Shown: positions 36,417-46,865 of the stretch, one piece after another
How positions within the stretch are numbered: position 1 is the stretch's first letter
Layout: the number at the start of each line of letters is the position of its first letter
Source of the DNA: Streptococcus parasanguinis
Lineage (GTDB): Bacteria; Bacillota; Bacilli; Lactobacillales; Streptococcaceae
Assembly: GCF_901875555.1 (NCBI RefSeq)
Contig: NZ_CABFMD010000002.1
Span: 16,200-80,199 of the forward strand
Reading direction: 5' to 3'
DNA: 64,000 bases
Program-made: the position numbers and the translations under genes
The notes under the pieces: model-generated
Database searches by the model: none
The model's input: only the letters and a program-made list of their open reading frames with translations
Told to the model about the DNA's origin: nothing

Positions 36417-37058
36417 CTATAAAAATTCGATCCAATAATTCCGGTGGGGCTCAATAATAACTGGTTTTCCCCAGAATGATTTTAGATAGGCCAAGTTTGC
36501 AGGGGTGACCGGTCTTTTTTCACCATTGTACTTCTCAGCACTCTCTTTCGTTAAAAAGCATTTAACTGCTTCATATGGCGTGCCATCGCTCGCTATTCGA
36601 TCAATTCCTAAATAAGCAATTTCATCACCGGCTTTTGGAATATCTGTAAACAGTTTACCAATAAAATAAACCATCTTATCTTTCATTAATTCATAAGCCT
36701 TACTATTTTCCAGTCTGTTATTTGCTGCAGCGTACATAATACAAAAACTATCTACGATATCTTTCAAAGGTATTAATTCTTCTTTGCTGACTATAATTTC
36801 GTCGGGAGCAAGTCCACCAATGACTAAGTTTGTATAATATGGTTGTTGGATGACATTATCTAAAGCCATTCCTAATGGTAGTTGGACAGCTTGATAACCT
36901 AATGGTTCTAGCTCCTGCTTTTTCCGGTCAAGGTGTTCTTGTGTAATACTGATATTCAAATCATATGGACTGGAAGATTGTTGCTTGCTAAAAAAAGCCA
37001 CTACTATACGATCTAACTGTTCAAATAGACCAAGTTTTTCTACTGGAATTTTCATCAT
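36417..37058 (-). CDS. Hypothetical protein, possibly SseB-like
   Basis: 213 aa, soluble. The C-terminal part (VKCFLTKESAEKYNGEKRPVT ... KPVIIEPHRNYWIEF) has the feel of SseB-type domains, but this is a weak resemblance. AAGGAG is 9 nt before the ATG, and a good promoter is present. First minus-strand gene right of the terminus, an AT-rich stand-alone gene. Function unknown. Confidence 0.65.
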   Translation of the reverse strand: MMKIPVEKLGLFEQLDRIVVAFFSKQQSSSPYDLNISITQEHLDRKKQELEPLGYQAVQLPLGMALDNVIQQPYYTNLVIGGLAPDEIIVSKEELIPLKDIVDSFCIMYAAANNRLENSKAYELMKDKMVYFIGKLFTDIPKAGDEIAYLGIDRIASDGTPYEAVKCFLTKESAEKYNGEKRPVTPANLAYLKSFWGKPVIIEPHRNYWIEFL

Positions 37059-37096
37059 AGAACATAACTCCTTTTTGAAACATGCTATTATGGAGC

Positions 37097-37126
37097 ATTA
37101 TACTCTTATTATGTATAACGAGTCAA
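37097..37126 (-). promoter_or_regulatory. Promoter of the 36417-37058 gene
   Basis: On the minus strand TTGACT (37126-37121), 18-bp spacer, TATAAT (37102-37097). Confidence 0.75.
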
Positions 37127-37509
37127 GTATTTTACACAAAGCAACACAATTTTGTATATCTTATCTTTCTAGTCTTTTAGTCAATAAAATTTGATAACTA
37201 AAGATTAACTTTCCAATTTTTTAATTATTTTCACATACTATCTCTAAATATCTAAATAATAGAGCGGCTTTCGTTTAATTTTTGAAAACAATCTTTCCGT
37301 TACAGATAGTGTACTTGAACTGCCAAGTGAAATCACAATATCTATAACTTTTATTTTCTCTTAATAGTAAACCTCTATTATTACAAGCTCATTTGCGGTA
37401 AGATGAGTATAGGTCATTTATGTTAGTTCCTTTTAGTCAAATGTGGTGTTTATCTAAGCCTGACATAGATGGCTTTTTCTGTCTAGCTAAATTTTACAAA
37501 TTGAGTATT
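37127..37509. other. AT-rich intergenic stretch without recognised genes
   Basis: No ORF with a plausible ribosome site on either strand. The base composition is strongly AT. It may be degraded gene remnant near the terminus; nothing specific can be supported. Confidence 0.5.
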
Positions 37510-37546
37510 AAAAAAAGTGAAAGAATCGACTGTCTTTCACTTTTTT
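37510..37546 (-). terminator. Terminator of the esterase/ATP-grasp operon
   Basis: AAAAAAGTGAAAG (37511-37523) / CTTTCACTTTTTT (37534-37546), strong in either direction and placed 33 nt after the end of the ATP-grasp gene on the minus strand. Confidence 0.85.
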
Positions 37547-37578
37547 ACGTTCATTTTATAAGAAATATTTAAACGAGC

Positions 37579-38745
37579 TTATTGTTTTCGTTGACCGAAA
37601 TCGTGAATCATTTGTTCCAATTCTTCGCGACTTGGGGTCGTTAACATATAGAGGTAGTCTCCTTGCAATTCAGCAAAGGCTGCGGGCATATTCTTCTTCA
37701 CGCGGAATTGGTCTTTGTATTTGGCCAAGACTTCTTCTTCAGAAAGTTGATAGGCGGCGTTGGCACGACGGGATGTTGCCAAGCAATAGAGAGGCTCGAA
37801 GTTTGAGGCTGGGAATGGATCACCAGCTACAACATCCGCATACCCCTTGTATAGGTCAATTGAATGCGCGTAGTTATACACATCAATGGTAAAGCCACCT
37901 GCTGGACGGTTATTGTACTCGATCGCAATATAGTCATCGCCTTCACGGAAGAACTCAATATGGAAGAAACGTTCCTTCATGCCAAAAGTCTTGACGATGG
38001 ATTCACCGTATTGGCGTAGTTTTGGATCCATATCTTTTAGGACATAGTAAGAATTGTCCATCTTGTACAGAAGCAAGTCAAGCGGTGTGTAGGCATAATC
38101 AAAGGTTGTTGAAAAGACAATATTGCCATCGTGATCAATCAAACCATCAAAGGTACAAATCTCGCTAGAAGTGACAAATTTTTCGAAGAAGTAGACGGTA
38201 TGGCCATCCCATTCAGCTTTGAAATGATCGACATCTTCTGGTGTTTCAATTTTGAAGGTCGCTGCTGCTCCTACTCCATTGTCAGGTTTTGCGATCAACG
38301 GCAAGCCAATTTTTTTCACAGCTTTATCAATATCTTTTTCTGCTTTGACCACGGCTCCTGGAACGACTGGAACTCCTGCTTTTTTGAAGAGTTTCTTCAT
38401 TTCAGATTTGAATTTTGTTTTCTTCAAGTCTTTTGGTTTGGCCCCAAAGACGTTGAATTGCTCCCGAAGTGCCGCATCCAATTCCAACCAATATTCATTG
38501 TGAGATTCAATGCGGTCGATTGGACCGTGTTTATAAAAGAGAAAGGCAACTGCACGTTTGACTTCATCCAGATTTTCCAAGTTTTCAACACGGAAATATT
38601 CTGTCAAACTCATGCGCAAAGGTTCATCTAATTGCTCGTATGGTTCTTGACCGATACCCAAGACAGTAATGCCTTTATTTGCAAGTTCAATGGTAAATTG
38701 TTGGAAATTTTGTGGGTAATAAGGTGAGATCACAATATAGTTCAT
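37579..38745 (-). CDS. ATP-grasp family ligase
   Basis: 388 aa. ATP-grasp fold: VVPGAVVKAEKDIDKAVKKIGLPLIAKPDNGVGAAATFKI supplies the ATP-binding lysine and glycine loop, and IEFFREGDDYIAIEYNNRPAGG the metal-binding Glu and Asn. Such enzymes join a carboxylate to an amine or alcohol via acyl phosphate. AAGGAG precedes the ATG. It is preceded by two esterase genes within 20-40 nt, so all three are probably co-transcribed and act on related substrates. The actual substrate is unknown. Confidence 0.85.
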   Translation of the reverse strand: MNYIVISPYYPQNFQQFTIELANKGITVLGIGQEPYEQLDEPLRMSLTEYFRVENLENLDEVKRAVAFLFYKHGPIDRIESHNEYWLELDAALREQFNVFGAKPKDLKKTKFKSEMKKLFKKAGVPVVPGAVVKAEKDIDKAVKKIGLPLIAKPDNGVGAAATFKIETPEDVDHFKAEWDGHTVYFFEKFVTSSEICTFDGLIDHDGNIVFSTTFDYAYTPLDLLLYKMDNSYYVLKDMDPKLRQYGESIVKTFGMKERFFHIEFFREGDDYIAIEYNNRPAGGFTIDVYNYAHSIDLYKGYADVVAGDPFPASNFEPLYCLATSRRANAAYQLSEEEVLAKYKDQFRVKKNMPAAFAELQGDYLYMLTTPSREELEQMIHDFGQRKQ

Positions 38746-38764
38746 AATTGACTCCTTTTTGGCA

Positions 38765-39505
38765 TTAAAGATTCATTTGATCGAGGAAGTAAGGCATTTG
38801 CTTGCGCCACCATTCCCAGTCGTGGGCTACATCATAGCCCCATTCAGCGAACCAGGCAGGAATGTTTTTGTGATCGAAAGCTTCCTTTAGTTTATAGTAG
38901 GATGGCAGACCATCTTGCTCCCAAGCGCCTAAACCGGTACAAACGACGATCTCTGCTTGACGATAGCGGTCAATAAACCAACCATCATTTTGATTCCAAA
39001 TATAGTCAGATGGAGAATTTTGGTAGATCGCTTCATCTCCTCCAAAGTCACCAACAAAGAAACGGGCATCGTAGACACCACTCAAAGCAACAACTTTATT
39101 GAAAACATCTGGATGCTGCAAGAAGAAATTAAGCGCATGGTAGGCACCCATTGAGCAACCTGTTGTCATCATTGGATCAAACCAACCTGTTTTGTGCTTG
39201 ATAAAAGGAATGGCTTCTTGGATAACGTACCTTTCATAAGCTCGGTGCATTTCTGCTCGATCATGAGGATTCTTCCAGTCACACAGCCAGCTTTCGCTGT
39301 CCACACTTGATAAGGTAAAAAATTGAATGCGTCCTTCTTCGATAAAGCGAGCACAGGCATCAATCATGCCGAAGTCATAGTATTCGTTGTGACTACCACC
39401 TGAGGAGGCAAAGACCACTACAGGAATCCCTGCATGTCCATAACGGTTTAGATACATTTCGCGGTTAAGTTGGCCACTCCAGTGGCTTAAATGTTCAATA
39501 TTCAT
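38765..39505 (-). CDS. Esterase, alpha/beta fold (PF00756-like)
   Basis: 246 aa. Nucleophile in TTGCSMGAYHALN, catalytic histidine in GYDVAHDWEWWRKQMPYFL. The pattern fits the Esterase D/Fes group (putative esterase family). Cytoplasmic, as no signal peptide is visible. It lies between a second esterase and the ATP-grasp ligase on the same strand. AAGGAA before the ATG. Confidence 0.85.
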   Translation of the reverse strand: MNIEHLSHWSGQLNREMYLNRYGHAGIPVVVFASSGGSHNEYYDFGMIDACARFIEEGRIQFFTLSSVDSESWLCDWKNPHDRAEMHRAYERYVIQEAIPFIKHKTGWFDPMMTTGCSMGAYHALNFFLQHPDVFNKVVALSGVYDARFFVGDFGGDEAIYQNSPSDYIWNQNDGWFIDRYRQAEIVVCTGLGAWEQDGLPSYYKLKEAFDHKNIPAWFAEWGYDVAHDWEWWRKQMPYFLDQMNL

Positions 39506-39544
39506 AAGTTTCCTTCTTTCTCTGATAGGATGTGCGAGAGAGGG

Positions 39545-40372
39545 TTAATCCCAGTTCTCAGCTAAAAATCGAAGACAATCCGGTAAATTCTCTGCCCAGG
39601 CCAATTCATGGTGAACTGCACCTGATTGAATCCGTATGGAAATATTTTCTAAAGCTACCCCTTGTTGGATAATATCATGGTAATAGCGCAGAGACGAATC
39701 GATATAGGCCTGCTTGATATTTCCTGCCATCAGGGTCTTATCTGTATCATCGGCTTCTTCTGTACCCACATAAATGTAAATGCGCTGATCGCTATACAAT
39801 TTTTTGCGCTTAATATAGTGGTCAAAGGCTTCTTGGTGCAGCCAGTTGGCCGATGAGAAGACTCCCAGACAACCGATCTGATCTTGGTATTCTAAGCCGA
39901 GAAATTGGGTGATATTGCCTCCTAGAGACGAGCCAATCATAGCTGTATGCTCTCGGTCTGAAAGGGTACGATATTCTTGATCGATAAAAGGTTTGACCAC
40001 TTCCATAACAAACTCTCCGTACTCGACACCCTTGCCACCAAATTGCATGCCAGGAATATTGGATTCCTTGTACTTCCAGGCAGAGTATTCGTTCATCCGT
40101 TGGAAACCATCGTTATCAATCGCAACGACAATCATACGACTAATATCAGGATTGCGCTTGATGGCTGGAATCACCTTCCAGGAATGACCTGCGTAGGCTT
40201 CCTTGCTATAGAGAACATTCTGGCCATCATGAAAATAGACAACAGGATAGCGTCGATCGGTATCTGTTTCATAATTCTTGGGCAATAGAACCCGAACACG
40301 ACGGAGTTTTCCGGTATAAGGCACTTTCAACTCGTGTGTCTTCATATCTAAATAAAAATAGGATTTGTTCAT
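39545..40372 (-). CDS. Esterase, alpha/beta fold (enterochelin-esterase-like)
   Basis: 275 aa. Family motifs: PVVYFHDGQNVLYSKEAY, nucleophile elbow MIGSSLGGNITQF, and catalytic histidine in GAVHHELAWAENLP. The HDGQN motif is characteristic of the PF00756 group, which includes iron-siderophore esterases and tributyrin-type esterases. First gene of the esterase-esterase-ATP-grasp operon. No signal peptide. Confidence 0.86.
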   Translation of the reverse strand: MNKSYFYLDMKTHELKVPYTGKLRRVRVLLPKNYETDTDRRYPVVYFHDGQNVLYSKEAYAGHSWKVIPAIKRNPDISRMIVVAIDNDGFQRMNEYSAWKYKESNIPGMQFGGKGVEYGEFVMEVVKPFIDQEYRTLSDREHTAMIGSSLGGNITQFLGLEYQDQIGCLGVFSSANWLHQEAFDHYIKRKKLYSDQRIYIYVGTEEADDTDKTLMAGNIKQAYIDSSLRYYHDIIQQGVALENISIRIQSGAVHHELAWAENLPDCLRFLAENWD

Positions 40373-40460
40373 TGTCAGAAAACTCTCTATATTCTAAATT
40401 TTACTTATTATACCATTTTTAGAAGAAAAAGTCTGGATTTCTCCAAACTTTTTCCATTCT

Positions 40461-41798
40461 TTAGCGATTTTCCATAAAATCAGCCAAATCAGTCAACGAA
40501 CGTTCGGCAATTTTCTCATAACGTTCTTTCTTATCCCGAATGCGTTGCCCTTCCAGCTCCTTGATGATTCCAAAGTTAACATTCATCGGTTGGAAATGCT
40601 TGCTATCGGCATGAGTGATATAGTGGGCCAGACTTCCGATGGCTGTTGTTTCTGGGAAAATGGCTGCTTCTTCTCCTTTAAAGAGGCGAGCTGCATTGAT
40701 CCCAGCTACCAAACCTGAGGCAGCGGATTCAACATAGCCTTCCACTCCAGTCATTTGACCTGCAAAGAAGAGGTTAGATTGTTTCTTCGAACGGTAAGTT
40801 TGCTCGAGGAGATTTGGCGAGTCCATGTAAGAATTACGGTGCATGACGCCATATCTCACAAACTCCGCATTTTCCAAACCTGGAATCATTTGGAAGACCC
40901 GTTTTTGTTCGCCCCATTTGAGATGCGTTTGGAAACCAACGATATTGTAGAGACTTCCTGCTGCATTGTCTTGGCGAAGCTGAACGACTGCGTATGGGGT
41001 CTTAAACTCCCCATCACGAGGGCCTTTATAATCATCTGGGTATTCGAGTCCGACTGGCTTCATAGGACCATAGAGCATGGTTTTGATGCCTCGTTTGGCC
41101 ATGACTTCAATGGGCATACAGCCTTCGAAATACTTTTCTTTTTCAAAAGAGTTGAGTGGGGCTTCTTCCGCATTGACCAAGGCCTCATGGAAATCCATGA
41201 ACTCTTGTTTGGTCATTGGGCAGTTGAGATAAGCTGCTTCTCCCTTGTCATAGCGTGATTTGAGATAAACCTTGTCCATATCGACAGTATTGACATCGAT
41301 GATCGGAGCCGCTGCATCGTAGAAATAGAAGCCATCCCCACCATTGAGCGCGTGGATCTTTTCCGCCAAGGCATCGCTGGTTAGAGGACCCGTTGCGACC
41401 ACTGTGATAGCGTCTGTTGGTAATTCCGTAATTTCATCGCGAATGACTTCGATGAGCGGGTGTTGAGATACCTTCTCTGTCACTCGATTAGCAAAGCCTT
41501 CCCGGTCCACTGCCAGTGCTCCACCAGCCGGAACTCGAGTTGCTTCTGCTGCTTCAAGGATGACCGAACCTAGACGACGCATTTCTTCTTTGAGAAGGCC
41601 AACGGCATTGGTTAACGAATCCCCACGAAGAGAGTTGGAACACACTAGTTCCGCAAAATTGTCTGTTTTGTGTTGCGGAGTGGATTTGACCCCACGCATT
41701 TCATAAAGCTTCACCGGGATTCCCTGTTGGGAAATCTGATAAGCTGCTTCTGAGCCAGCAAGACCCGCACCGATAACATTGATATAAGATTGAGACAT
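40461..41798 (-). CDS. trmFO: tRNA m5U54 methyltransferase (folate/FAD-dependent)
   Basis: Methylates U54 of tRNA using methylene-THF and FADH2. 445 aa; FAD-binding [16 protein letters not shown] at the N-terminus and NSLRGD motif, [17 protein letters not shown] near the C-terminus. Start set at 41798 ([12 protein letters not shown]) with AGAGGT upstream; a longer frame to 41870 adds residues unlike the family. Follows topA in the same direction, as in pneumococcus. Confidence 0.95.
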   Translation of the reverse strand: MSQSYINVIGAGLAGSEAAYQISQQGIPVKLYEMRGVKSTPQHKTDNFAELVCSNSLRGDSLTNAVGLLKEEMRRLGSVILEAAEATRVPAGGALAVDREGFANRVTEKVSQHPLIEVIRDEITELPTDAITVVATGPLTSDALAEKIHALNGGDGFYFYDAAAPIIDVNTVDMDKVYLKSRYDKGEAAYLNCPMTKQEFMDFHEALVNAEEAPLNSFEKEKYFEGCMPIEVMAKRGIKTMLYGPMKPVGLEYPDDYKGPRDGEFKTPYAVVQLRQDNAAGSLYNIVGFQTHLKWGEQKRVFQMIPGLENAEFVRYGVMHRNSYMDSPNLLEQTYRSKKQSNLFFAGQMTGVEGYVESAASGLVAGINAARLFKGEEAAIFPETTAIGSLAHYITHADSKHFQPMNVNFGIIKELEGQRIRDKKERYEKIAERSLTDLADFMENR

Positions 41799-41914
41799 GA
41801 CACTAATACCTCTTTGGGTGAAAACTAAGGCCAGATTAAAACAAGCCACTGGACTGTTAGACACCCACAAATCTTTCTAATTTTCTACTTGGTCCATTAT
41901 ACCAAAAAGGGCAT

Positions 41915-41946
41915 AAAAAAGACAGGGAGGCTTTTCCTTCCTGTCT
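41915..41946 (-). terminator. Terminator after topA
   Basis: On the minus strand AGACAGGAAGG / CCTCCCTGTCT (one mismatch) followed by six T residues. Confidence 0.82.
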
Positions 41947-42015
41947 AATGAATGTCTATTCTAACAGACATTTATAAAAATTGCCGTTATAATAGACATT
42001 GAATCATTTAAAAGA

Positions 42016-44103
42016 TTATTTCACTTTTTCTTCTTCGTAGTCACCGTTGCTACAAACGACCTGTTTGCCACCGCCACGGACTTTCTTTTCAACTAAGTAA
42101 TGACCACATTTTGGACAGTCACGGCCAATTGGCTTATCCCAAGAGGTAAATTCACACTCTGGATAGCGATTGCATCCGTAGAAGATACGGTTGCGCTTGG
42201 TTTTACGCTCGATGATTTGTCCCTGGTGACAGTTTGGACACTCCACCCCGATTTCTTTGACAATGGCCTGAGTATGACGACAATCTGGGAAATTACTACA
42301 AGCATAGAACTTACCAAAACGTCCTAATTTAATCACCATCGGGCTGCCACAGACTTCACAATCAAAACCAGCTGGTTCATCTTTGATTTGGATTTTTTCC
42401 ATCTCTTCTTCAGCCTTTGCGACTTCTTTAGAGAATGGTTTATAGAAACTGTCAATGACTTTTTGCCACTCTTCCTTTCCGAGTTCAACATCATCGAGTT
42501 TCCCTTCCATCTCAGCTGTGAAGGTCACATTGACAATATCTGGGAAGAATTCAACAATCAGTTTATTAACGATCTCCCCTAATTCCGTTGGTTCAAATCG
42601 TTTGGCTACCAATTTCACATAATAGCGTTTTTGAATGGTCTCAATCGTCGGAGCATAGGTAGATGGACGCCCCACTCCGTTTTCTTCTAAAGTCTTGATC
42701 AAGGTTGCTTCAGAATATCGAGCAGGTGGTTGGGTATAGTGTTGCTCAGGCTTGCTATTGACCTGCTTAACGATATCACCTTCTACCATATCCGGCAACA
42801 TCTTGTTCTTATCTGAATCGTTATAAATCGCCAAATAACCATCAAACTTCACCTGGCTTCCATTCGCAGTGTATTGTACGCCATTTTGACCTATACGGAC
42901 ATTCATCGTATCAAAGACAGCAGCTGTCATTTGACTAGCTACAAAGCGATTCCAAATCAAGGTATAGAGCTTCAATTGATCCTTGTCCAAGTATTTAGCA
43001 ATGCTCTCAGGAGTATTGAAGACGCTAGACGGACGAATGGCTTCGTGGGCATCTTGAGCACCGGAAGCATTTTTCACGCGACTTCCATGCTTAGAATATT
43101 TCTCACCGAAGCGATCCACGATAAAGTTAGCTGCCTCGTTTTGCGCAACCGGACTGATCCGTGTGGAATCGGTACGCATATAAGTAATCAAACCTTGAAC
43201 GCCAGAGCCGATGTTAATCCCTTCGTACAATTGCTGGGCAACCATCATGGTCTTGCGTGTACGGAAGTTAATCTTATTGGCTGCATCCATCTGCATAGAA
43301 GAGGTGGTATAAGGAAGGGGTGCATTGCGACGACGCTCTTTCTTCTCCACCTTTTCAACTGTAAAATCTTTGCCATCTAAGCGCTCAAGGACAGCTTTGA
43401 CCTCTTCATTGGTGTTGAGCTTCATCTTCTTCCCATTGATCCCGTAGAAGCTAGCTTGAAATTGTTTGGTCCCCTTTTTGAAGACGCCATCGATGGTCCA
43501 GTATTCTTCCGGCTTAAAATCATTAATTTCATTTTCGCGATCAATGATTAATTTGAGAGCCACAGATTGCACGCGCCCTGCAGAAAGTCCTTTTTTGACC
43601 TTTTTCCAAAGAATAGGCGAGATAGAATATCCTACAATCCGATCCAAGACACGACGTGCTTGTTGGGCATCAACCAAATCCATATCGATTTGACGCGGTT
43701 CTTTAAAGGCATTTTTAACGGCATCCTTGGTAATTTCGTTAAAGACCACACGGTTCTTTTCACCTGCATCCAAATTTAAAATATGAGCCAAGTGCCATGA
43801 AATAGCTTCTCCTTCACGGTCCGGGTCACTTGCTAAAAAGACTTGCTTGGCCTTTTTAGCTTCTTTTTTCAAATCATTGATCAAGGGACCTTTTCCGCGA
43901 ATATTGATATATTCCGGTTCATAGTTATTGTCGAAGTCAATCGACATGGTTGATTTTTTCAGGTCCCGAATATGGCCCACACTGGCCATGACTTTATAGT
44001 TACGCCCAAGGTATTTCTCGATTGTTTTGGCCTTTGCAGGAGACTCCACAATTACCAAATTTTTCTTGGTTGTACTACTTTTCCTTTTCGTTTTTGTTAC
44101 CAC
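42016..44103 (-). CDS. topA: DNA topoisomerase I
   Basis: Relaxes negative supercoils. 695 aa: TOPRIM domain ([28 protein letters not shown]), active-site tyrosine in [10 protein letters not shown], and C-terminal zinc ribbons. The first two are complete four-Cys ribbons (CEVCG...CSNFPDC; CPNCH...CNRYPEC). The third (CPKCG...VVCSNGDY) has only three cysteines, glycine replacing the last. Confidence 0.97.
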   Translation of the reverse strand: MVTKTKRKSSTTKKNLVIVESPAKAKTIEKYLGRNYKVMASVGHIRDLKKSTMSIDFDNNYEPEYINIRGKGPLINDLKKEAKKAKQVFLASDPDREGEAISWHLAHILNLDAGEKNRVVFNEITKDAVKNAFKEPRQIDMDLVDAQQARRVLDRIVGYSISPILWKKVKKGLSAGRVQSVALKLIIDRENEINDFKPEEYWTIDGVFKKGTKQFQASFYGINGKKMKLNTNEEVKAVLERLDGKDFTVEKVEKKERRRNAPLPYTTSSMQMDAANKINFRTRKTMMVAQQLYEGINIGSGVQGLITYMRTDSTRISPVAQNEAANFIVDRFGEKYSKHGSRVKNASGAQDAHEAIRPSSVFNTPESIAKYLDKDQLKLYTLIWNRFVASQMTAAVFDTMNVRIGQNGVQYTANGSQVKFDGYLAIYNDSDKNKMLPDMVEGDIVKQVNSKPEQHYTQPPARYSEATLIKTLEENGVGRPSTYAPTIETIQKRYYVKLVAKRFEPTELGEIVNKLIVEFFPDIVNVTFTAEMEGKLDDVELGKEEWQKVIDSFYKPFSKEVAKAEEEMEKIQIKDEPAGFDCEVCGSPMVIKLGRFGKFYACSNFPDCRHTQAIVKEIGVECPNCHQGQIIERKTKRNRIFYGCNRYPECEFTSWDKPIGRDCPKCGHYLVEKKVRGGGKQVVCSNGDYEEEKVK

Positions 44104-44189
44104 GTTTTATCCCTCTGTAATGTATAAATCTCATTGAGTTTAATACATTTTGAGAAAGATGTCAACTAGGAACTTCTCCTATAGGAAAA

Positions 44190-45038
44190 TCACAATTCGT
44201 ATTTCAATTCATCAAGAATGTCCTGACCCGATGTGACAAGCTTTGCGCCTTCTTGAATCAAGTGATGGCAACCTGCAGATTTTCCATCTAAAATATTTCC
44301 TGGAATAGCAAAGACATCCCGTCCTTCCTCCATGGCACGCTCACAAGTAATTAAACTTCCTGAACGAAGTCGTGCCTCTGCCACAATCACAGCCTGACAG
44401 AGTCCTGCAATGATGCGATTTCTCTCTGGAAAATGGAACTTCAAAGGGGCCTGTCCTGGTCCATACTCGCTCAAGACAAGATGGTGTTCGCTCATGTGTG
44501 TCTGTAATCTTTGATTGCTCTTAGGATAGAAAATACCCAGTCCTGTCCCAATAACCCCGATCGTCTTGCCACCATTTCTTATGCAGGCATAATGGGCGGT
44601 TGCGTCGATCCCTTTTGCAAGGCCACTGACCACCACCAGCTGATTTTCTAGTTCCTGGATAATCTTTTCGACTGATTTTACTCCTTCCCTGCTCGTCTCC
44701 CTGGCTCCTACTACTGCTATTTTCGGTTCTGCTAACAAATTCAGATTTCCTTGGTAAAAGAGTAAAACAGGGGGATTGTAGATCTGCATCAATGATTCTG
44801 GATAGTTTGAATCAAAAATGGACAGGGAGGGAAAACGTCCAAATTCCGTTCGCAAATGCTCCTCATCAAGCTGCCGGTATTGTTCCACAAACCGAATAAT
44901 ACTGCGGCAACGTGCAATTTTTGCCATTTCTTCTAGAGGAGGGAGAGGTTCTCCTTCCTGACAAATTGCTAAAATTCTCAAGACCTGTTCATTCGTCAAT
45001 CCTGCTGCTTTTAATTTATAAATTTCAAATGATTCCAT
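44190..45038 (-). CDS. dprA: DNA processing protein DprA
   Basis: Loads RecA on incoming single-stranded DNA during transformation and, in pneumococcus, shuts off competence through ComE. 282 aa, the pneumococcal length: N-terminal SAM-like domain, Rossmann core with VVGARETSREG and SGLAKGIDATAHYACI, and RSGSLITCERAMEEGRDVFAIPG. ATG 45038 follows AGAGGT; a GTG two codons earlier overlaps that site. The gene has its own SigX cin-box. Confidence 0.96.
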   Translation of the reverse strand: MESFEIYKLKAAGLTNEQVLRILAICQEGEPLPPLEEMAKIARCRSIIRFVEQYRQLDEEHLRTEFGRFPSLSIFDSNYPESLMQIYNPPVLLFYQGNLNLLAEPKIAVVGARETSREGVKSVEKIIQELENQLVVVSGLAKGIDATAHYACIRNGGKTIGVIGTGLGIFYPKSNQRLQTHMSEHHLVLSEYGPGQAPLKFHFPERNRIIAGLCQAVIVAEARLRSGSLITCERAMEEGRDVFAIPGNILDGKSAGCHHLIQEGAKLVTSGQDILDELKYEL

Positions 45039-45065
45039 AGTCACCTCTTTGTTTTCTCACTTATT

Positions 45066-45073
45066 TATTCGTA
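45066..45073 (-). promoter_or_regulatory. Competence cin-box of dprA
   Basis: Minus-strand TACGAATA (plus strand TATTCGTA), preceded by a T-rich stretch, 27 nt before the dprA start. This is the SigX/ComX recognition element of late competence genes. Confidence 0.9.
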
Positions 45074-45082
45074 AAAGAAATG

Positions 45083-45112
45083 AAAAAAAGCTCTATTTCT
45101 AGAACCTTTTTT
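45083..45112 (-). terminator. Terminator after rnhB
   Basis: Minus-strand AAAAAGGTTCT pairs with AGAGCTTTTTT (two G-T pairs) and continues in T. It insulates dprA from the rbgA-rnhB transcript. Confidence 0.72.
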
Positions 45113-45147
45113 GTTTGAAGTGATAGAACAATGCTGGTACACAGTTT

Positions 45148-45915
45148 TTAATCCTCAAATATTGATTCGACAGGTTCAAATGAACGCCGATGGATAGGCG
45201 TCACTCCCAGCTTGTGGAGACCAGCAAGGTGGTTGGCCGTCCCATAGCCAGCATTCTGCGCAAAATCATAGCCTGGATATACTCGATCAAACTCTTCCAT
45301 CATCTGATCCCGAGTCACCTTTGCTACGATGGAGGCTGCTGCGATGGATAAGGAATTGGCGTCTCCTTTAATAATACTGGTCTGAGGAATTGCAAGATCC
45401 AATTTCATGGCGTCGATCAAAAGATGCTGTGGTTGAGGATCTAATTGACCAATGGCCTCCATCATGGCTAGTTTCGTCGCTTCATAGATATTGACCTGGT
45501 CAATCACTTGATTGTCCTTAACGCCGATACCGATCGCAATAGCTTCTTGGAGCACAGCCTCATAGATTTTCTTATGTTTGGACTTTGGAATTTTCTTACT
45601 ATCGTTGAGGCCGGGAATCTTACAAGCTTTCGGCAAGATCACGGCAGCCGCAACAACTGGTCCGGCTAACGGACCACGTCCCACTTCGTCAATACCAGCA
45701 ATGAGGTTGATTCCCTGCTCATTGAGTTCTTTTTCATAGGCTAGCATTTTTTCTAAACGAAGATCTTCATCTAGGGTCTTTTGAATCTCTTTTTTTCGCT
45801 TTGCGACCGCTTGGATAACACCAGATCGACCGTCCTTTTCCAATTCAGCAAAGAATGGATCGTTTAACTGGCGGATGAGAGCTAATTTTTCTTTAATTTC
45901 CTTAATCGTTGCCAT
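45148..45915 (-). CDS. rnhB: Ribonuclease HII
   Basis: Cuts RNA in RNA-DNA hybrids and at single ribonucleotides. 255 aa; catalytic set [23 protein letters not shown] (D-E), then LLIDAMKLD and [13 protein letters not shown]. The N-terminal extension of about 70 residues is usual in Gram-positive RNase HII. The ATG at 45915 overlaps the end of rbgA by 14 nt. Confidence 0.96.
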   Translation of the reverse strand: MATIKEIKEKLALIRQLNDPFFAELEKDGRSGVIQAVAKRKKEIQKTLDEDLRLEKMLAYEKELNEQGINLIAGIDEVGRGPLAGPVVAAAVILPKACKIPGLNDSKKIPKSKHKKIYEAVLQEAIAIGIGVKDNQVIDQVNIYEATKLAMMEAIGQLDPQPQHLLIDAMKLDLAIPQTSIIKGDANSLSIAAASIVAKVTRDQMMEEFDRVYPGYDFAQNAGYGTANHLAGLHKLGVTPIHRRSFEPVESIFED

Positions 45916-46753
45916 CAATTTCCCCTACGCGATCCAGCGTATACCGTCCCAATTTCCCATCACGAACATCCTTAACAAAGAGTTGGTAAAAACGGTCGTA
46001 ATCGTCTCGAAAGCCTAATTTTTGAGTCATTTCCATAATGATTTCAGGCGCTTCTTGCTCCAGATTCATTTGTTTATAGCGATCTTTCAAAACTTCTGGA
46101 TAATGGTCTTTGAAATAGTTAAGACCAAAGATGGTCACTTCATCCATTGGAAGCAACTGGTCCTTGATGGCTCCTGTTAAGGCCAGTTTTAAGGCTACTT
46201 CTTCATCCTCAAACTTAGGCCAGAGAATCCCTGGTGTATCCAAGATTTCAAGGTCCTTATTGGTTTTCAACCATTGTTGTCCCTTGGTCACCCCTGGTTT
46301 ATTCCCAACGACGGCGATCTTTTTCCCTGCTAAGCGGTTCATCAGCGTTGACTTCCCAGCATTTGGAATCCCAATAATCATGGTCCGAAGGGTTTCAATC
46401 TGAATCCCACGTTCCTTTTGACGAGCAATTTTATCTGCCATCAAGCTCTTAGCAGCATCTGTGACCTTCTTAACCGTCGATTGCTCTTTGGAGTTGATCG
46501 CCAAGGTTTTGAGTCCTTGCGATTCAAAATAGTCCTGCCATTCTTTTGTTGCCACAGGATCTGCCAGGTCTACCTTGTTCAAAATCATCAATTTAGGCTT
46601 CTCACCAACAATTTTTGTCAACATGGGATTTTGGCTTGATAGGGGCAAACGAGCATCTACCAAAATCGTCACAAAATCCACAAATTTCAAATTTTCTTGT
46701 ACTTGTCTTCTAGCTTTGGACATGTGTCCAGGAAACCATTGAATAGTCGCCAT
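45902..46753 (-). CDS. rbgA: Ribosome biogenesis GTPase RbgA/YlqF
   Basis: Late-stage 50S assembly GTPase. 283 aa with circularly permuted G motifs: NKVD first, then [16 protein letters not shown] and [21 protein letters not shown] is the conserved start at 46753, with GGAAG upstream. Precedes rnhB with a 14-nt overlap, a common Firmicute arrangement. Confidence 0.95.
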   Translation of the reverse strand: MATIQWFPGHMSKARRQVQENLKFVDFVTILVDARLPLSSQNPMLTKIVGEKPKLMILNKVDLADPVATKEWQDYFESQGLKTLAINSKEQSTVKKVTDAAKSLMADKIARQKERGIQIETLRTMIIGIPNAGKSTLMNRLAGKKIAVVGNKPGVTKGQQWLKTNKDLEILDTPGILWPKFEDEEVALKLALTGAIKDQLLPMDEVTIFGLNYFKDHYPEVLKDRYKQMNLEQEAPEIIMEMTQKLGFRDDYDRFYQLFVKDVRDGKLGRYTLDRVGEIDGND

Positions 46754-46829
46754 AATCTCACTTCCTTTCCAGTTCAATCTCCTCTATTATACCATGTTTT
46801 CTAGAATTCTCAGCTTTAAATGAGAACAC

Positions 46830-46862
46830 AAAAAATGAAGCTACCTAGGTAACTTCATTTTT
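46830..46862. terminator. Terminator of the zinc-ribbon/ABC unit
   Basis: AAAATGAAG-TACC / GGTA-CTTCATTTT hairpin (46832-46861) with A and T runs, just after the 46866 gene on the minus strand. Confidence 0.82.
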
Positions 46863-46865
46863 GCA

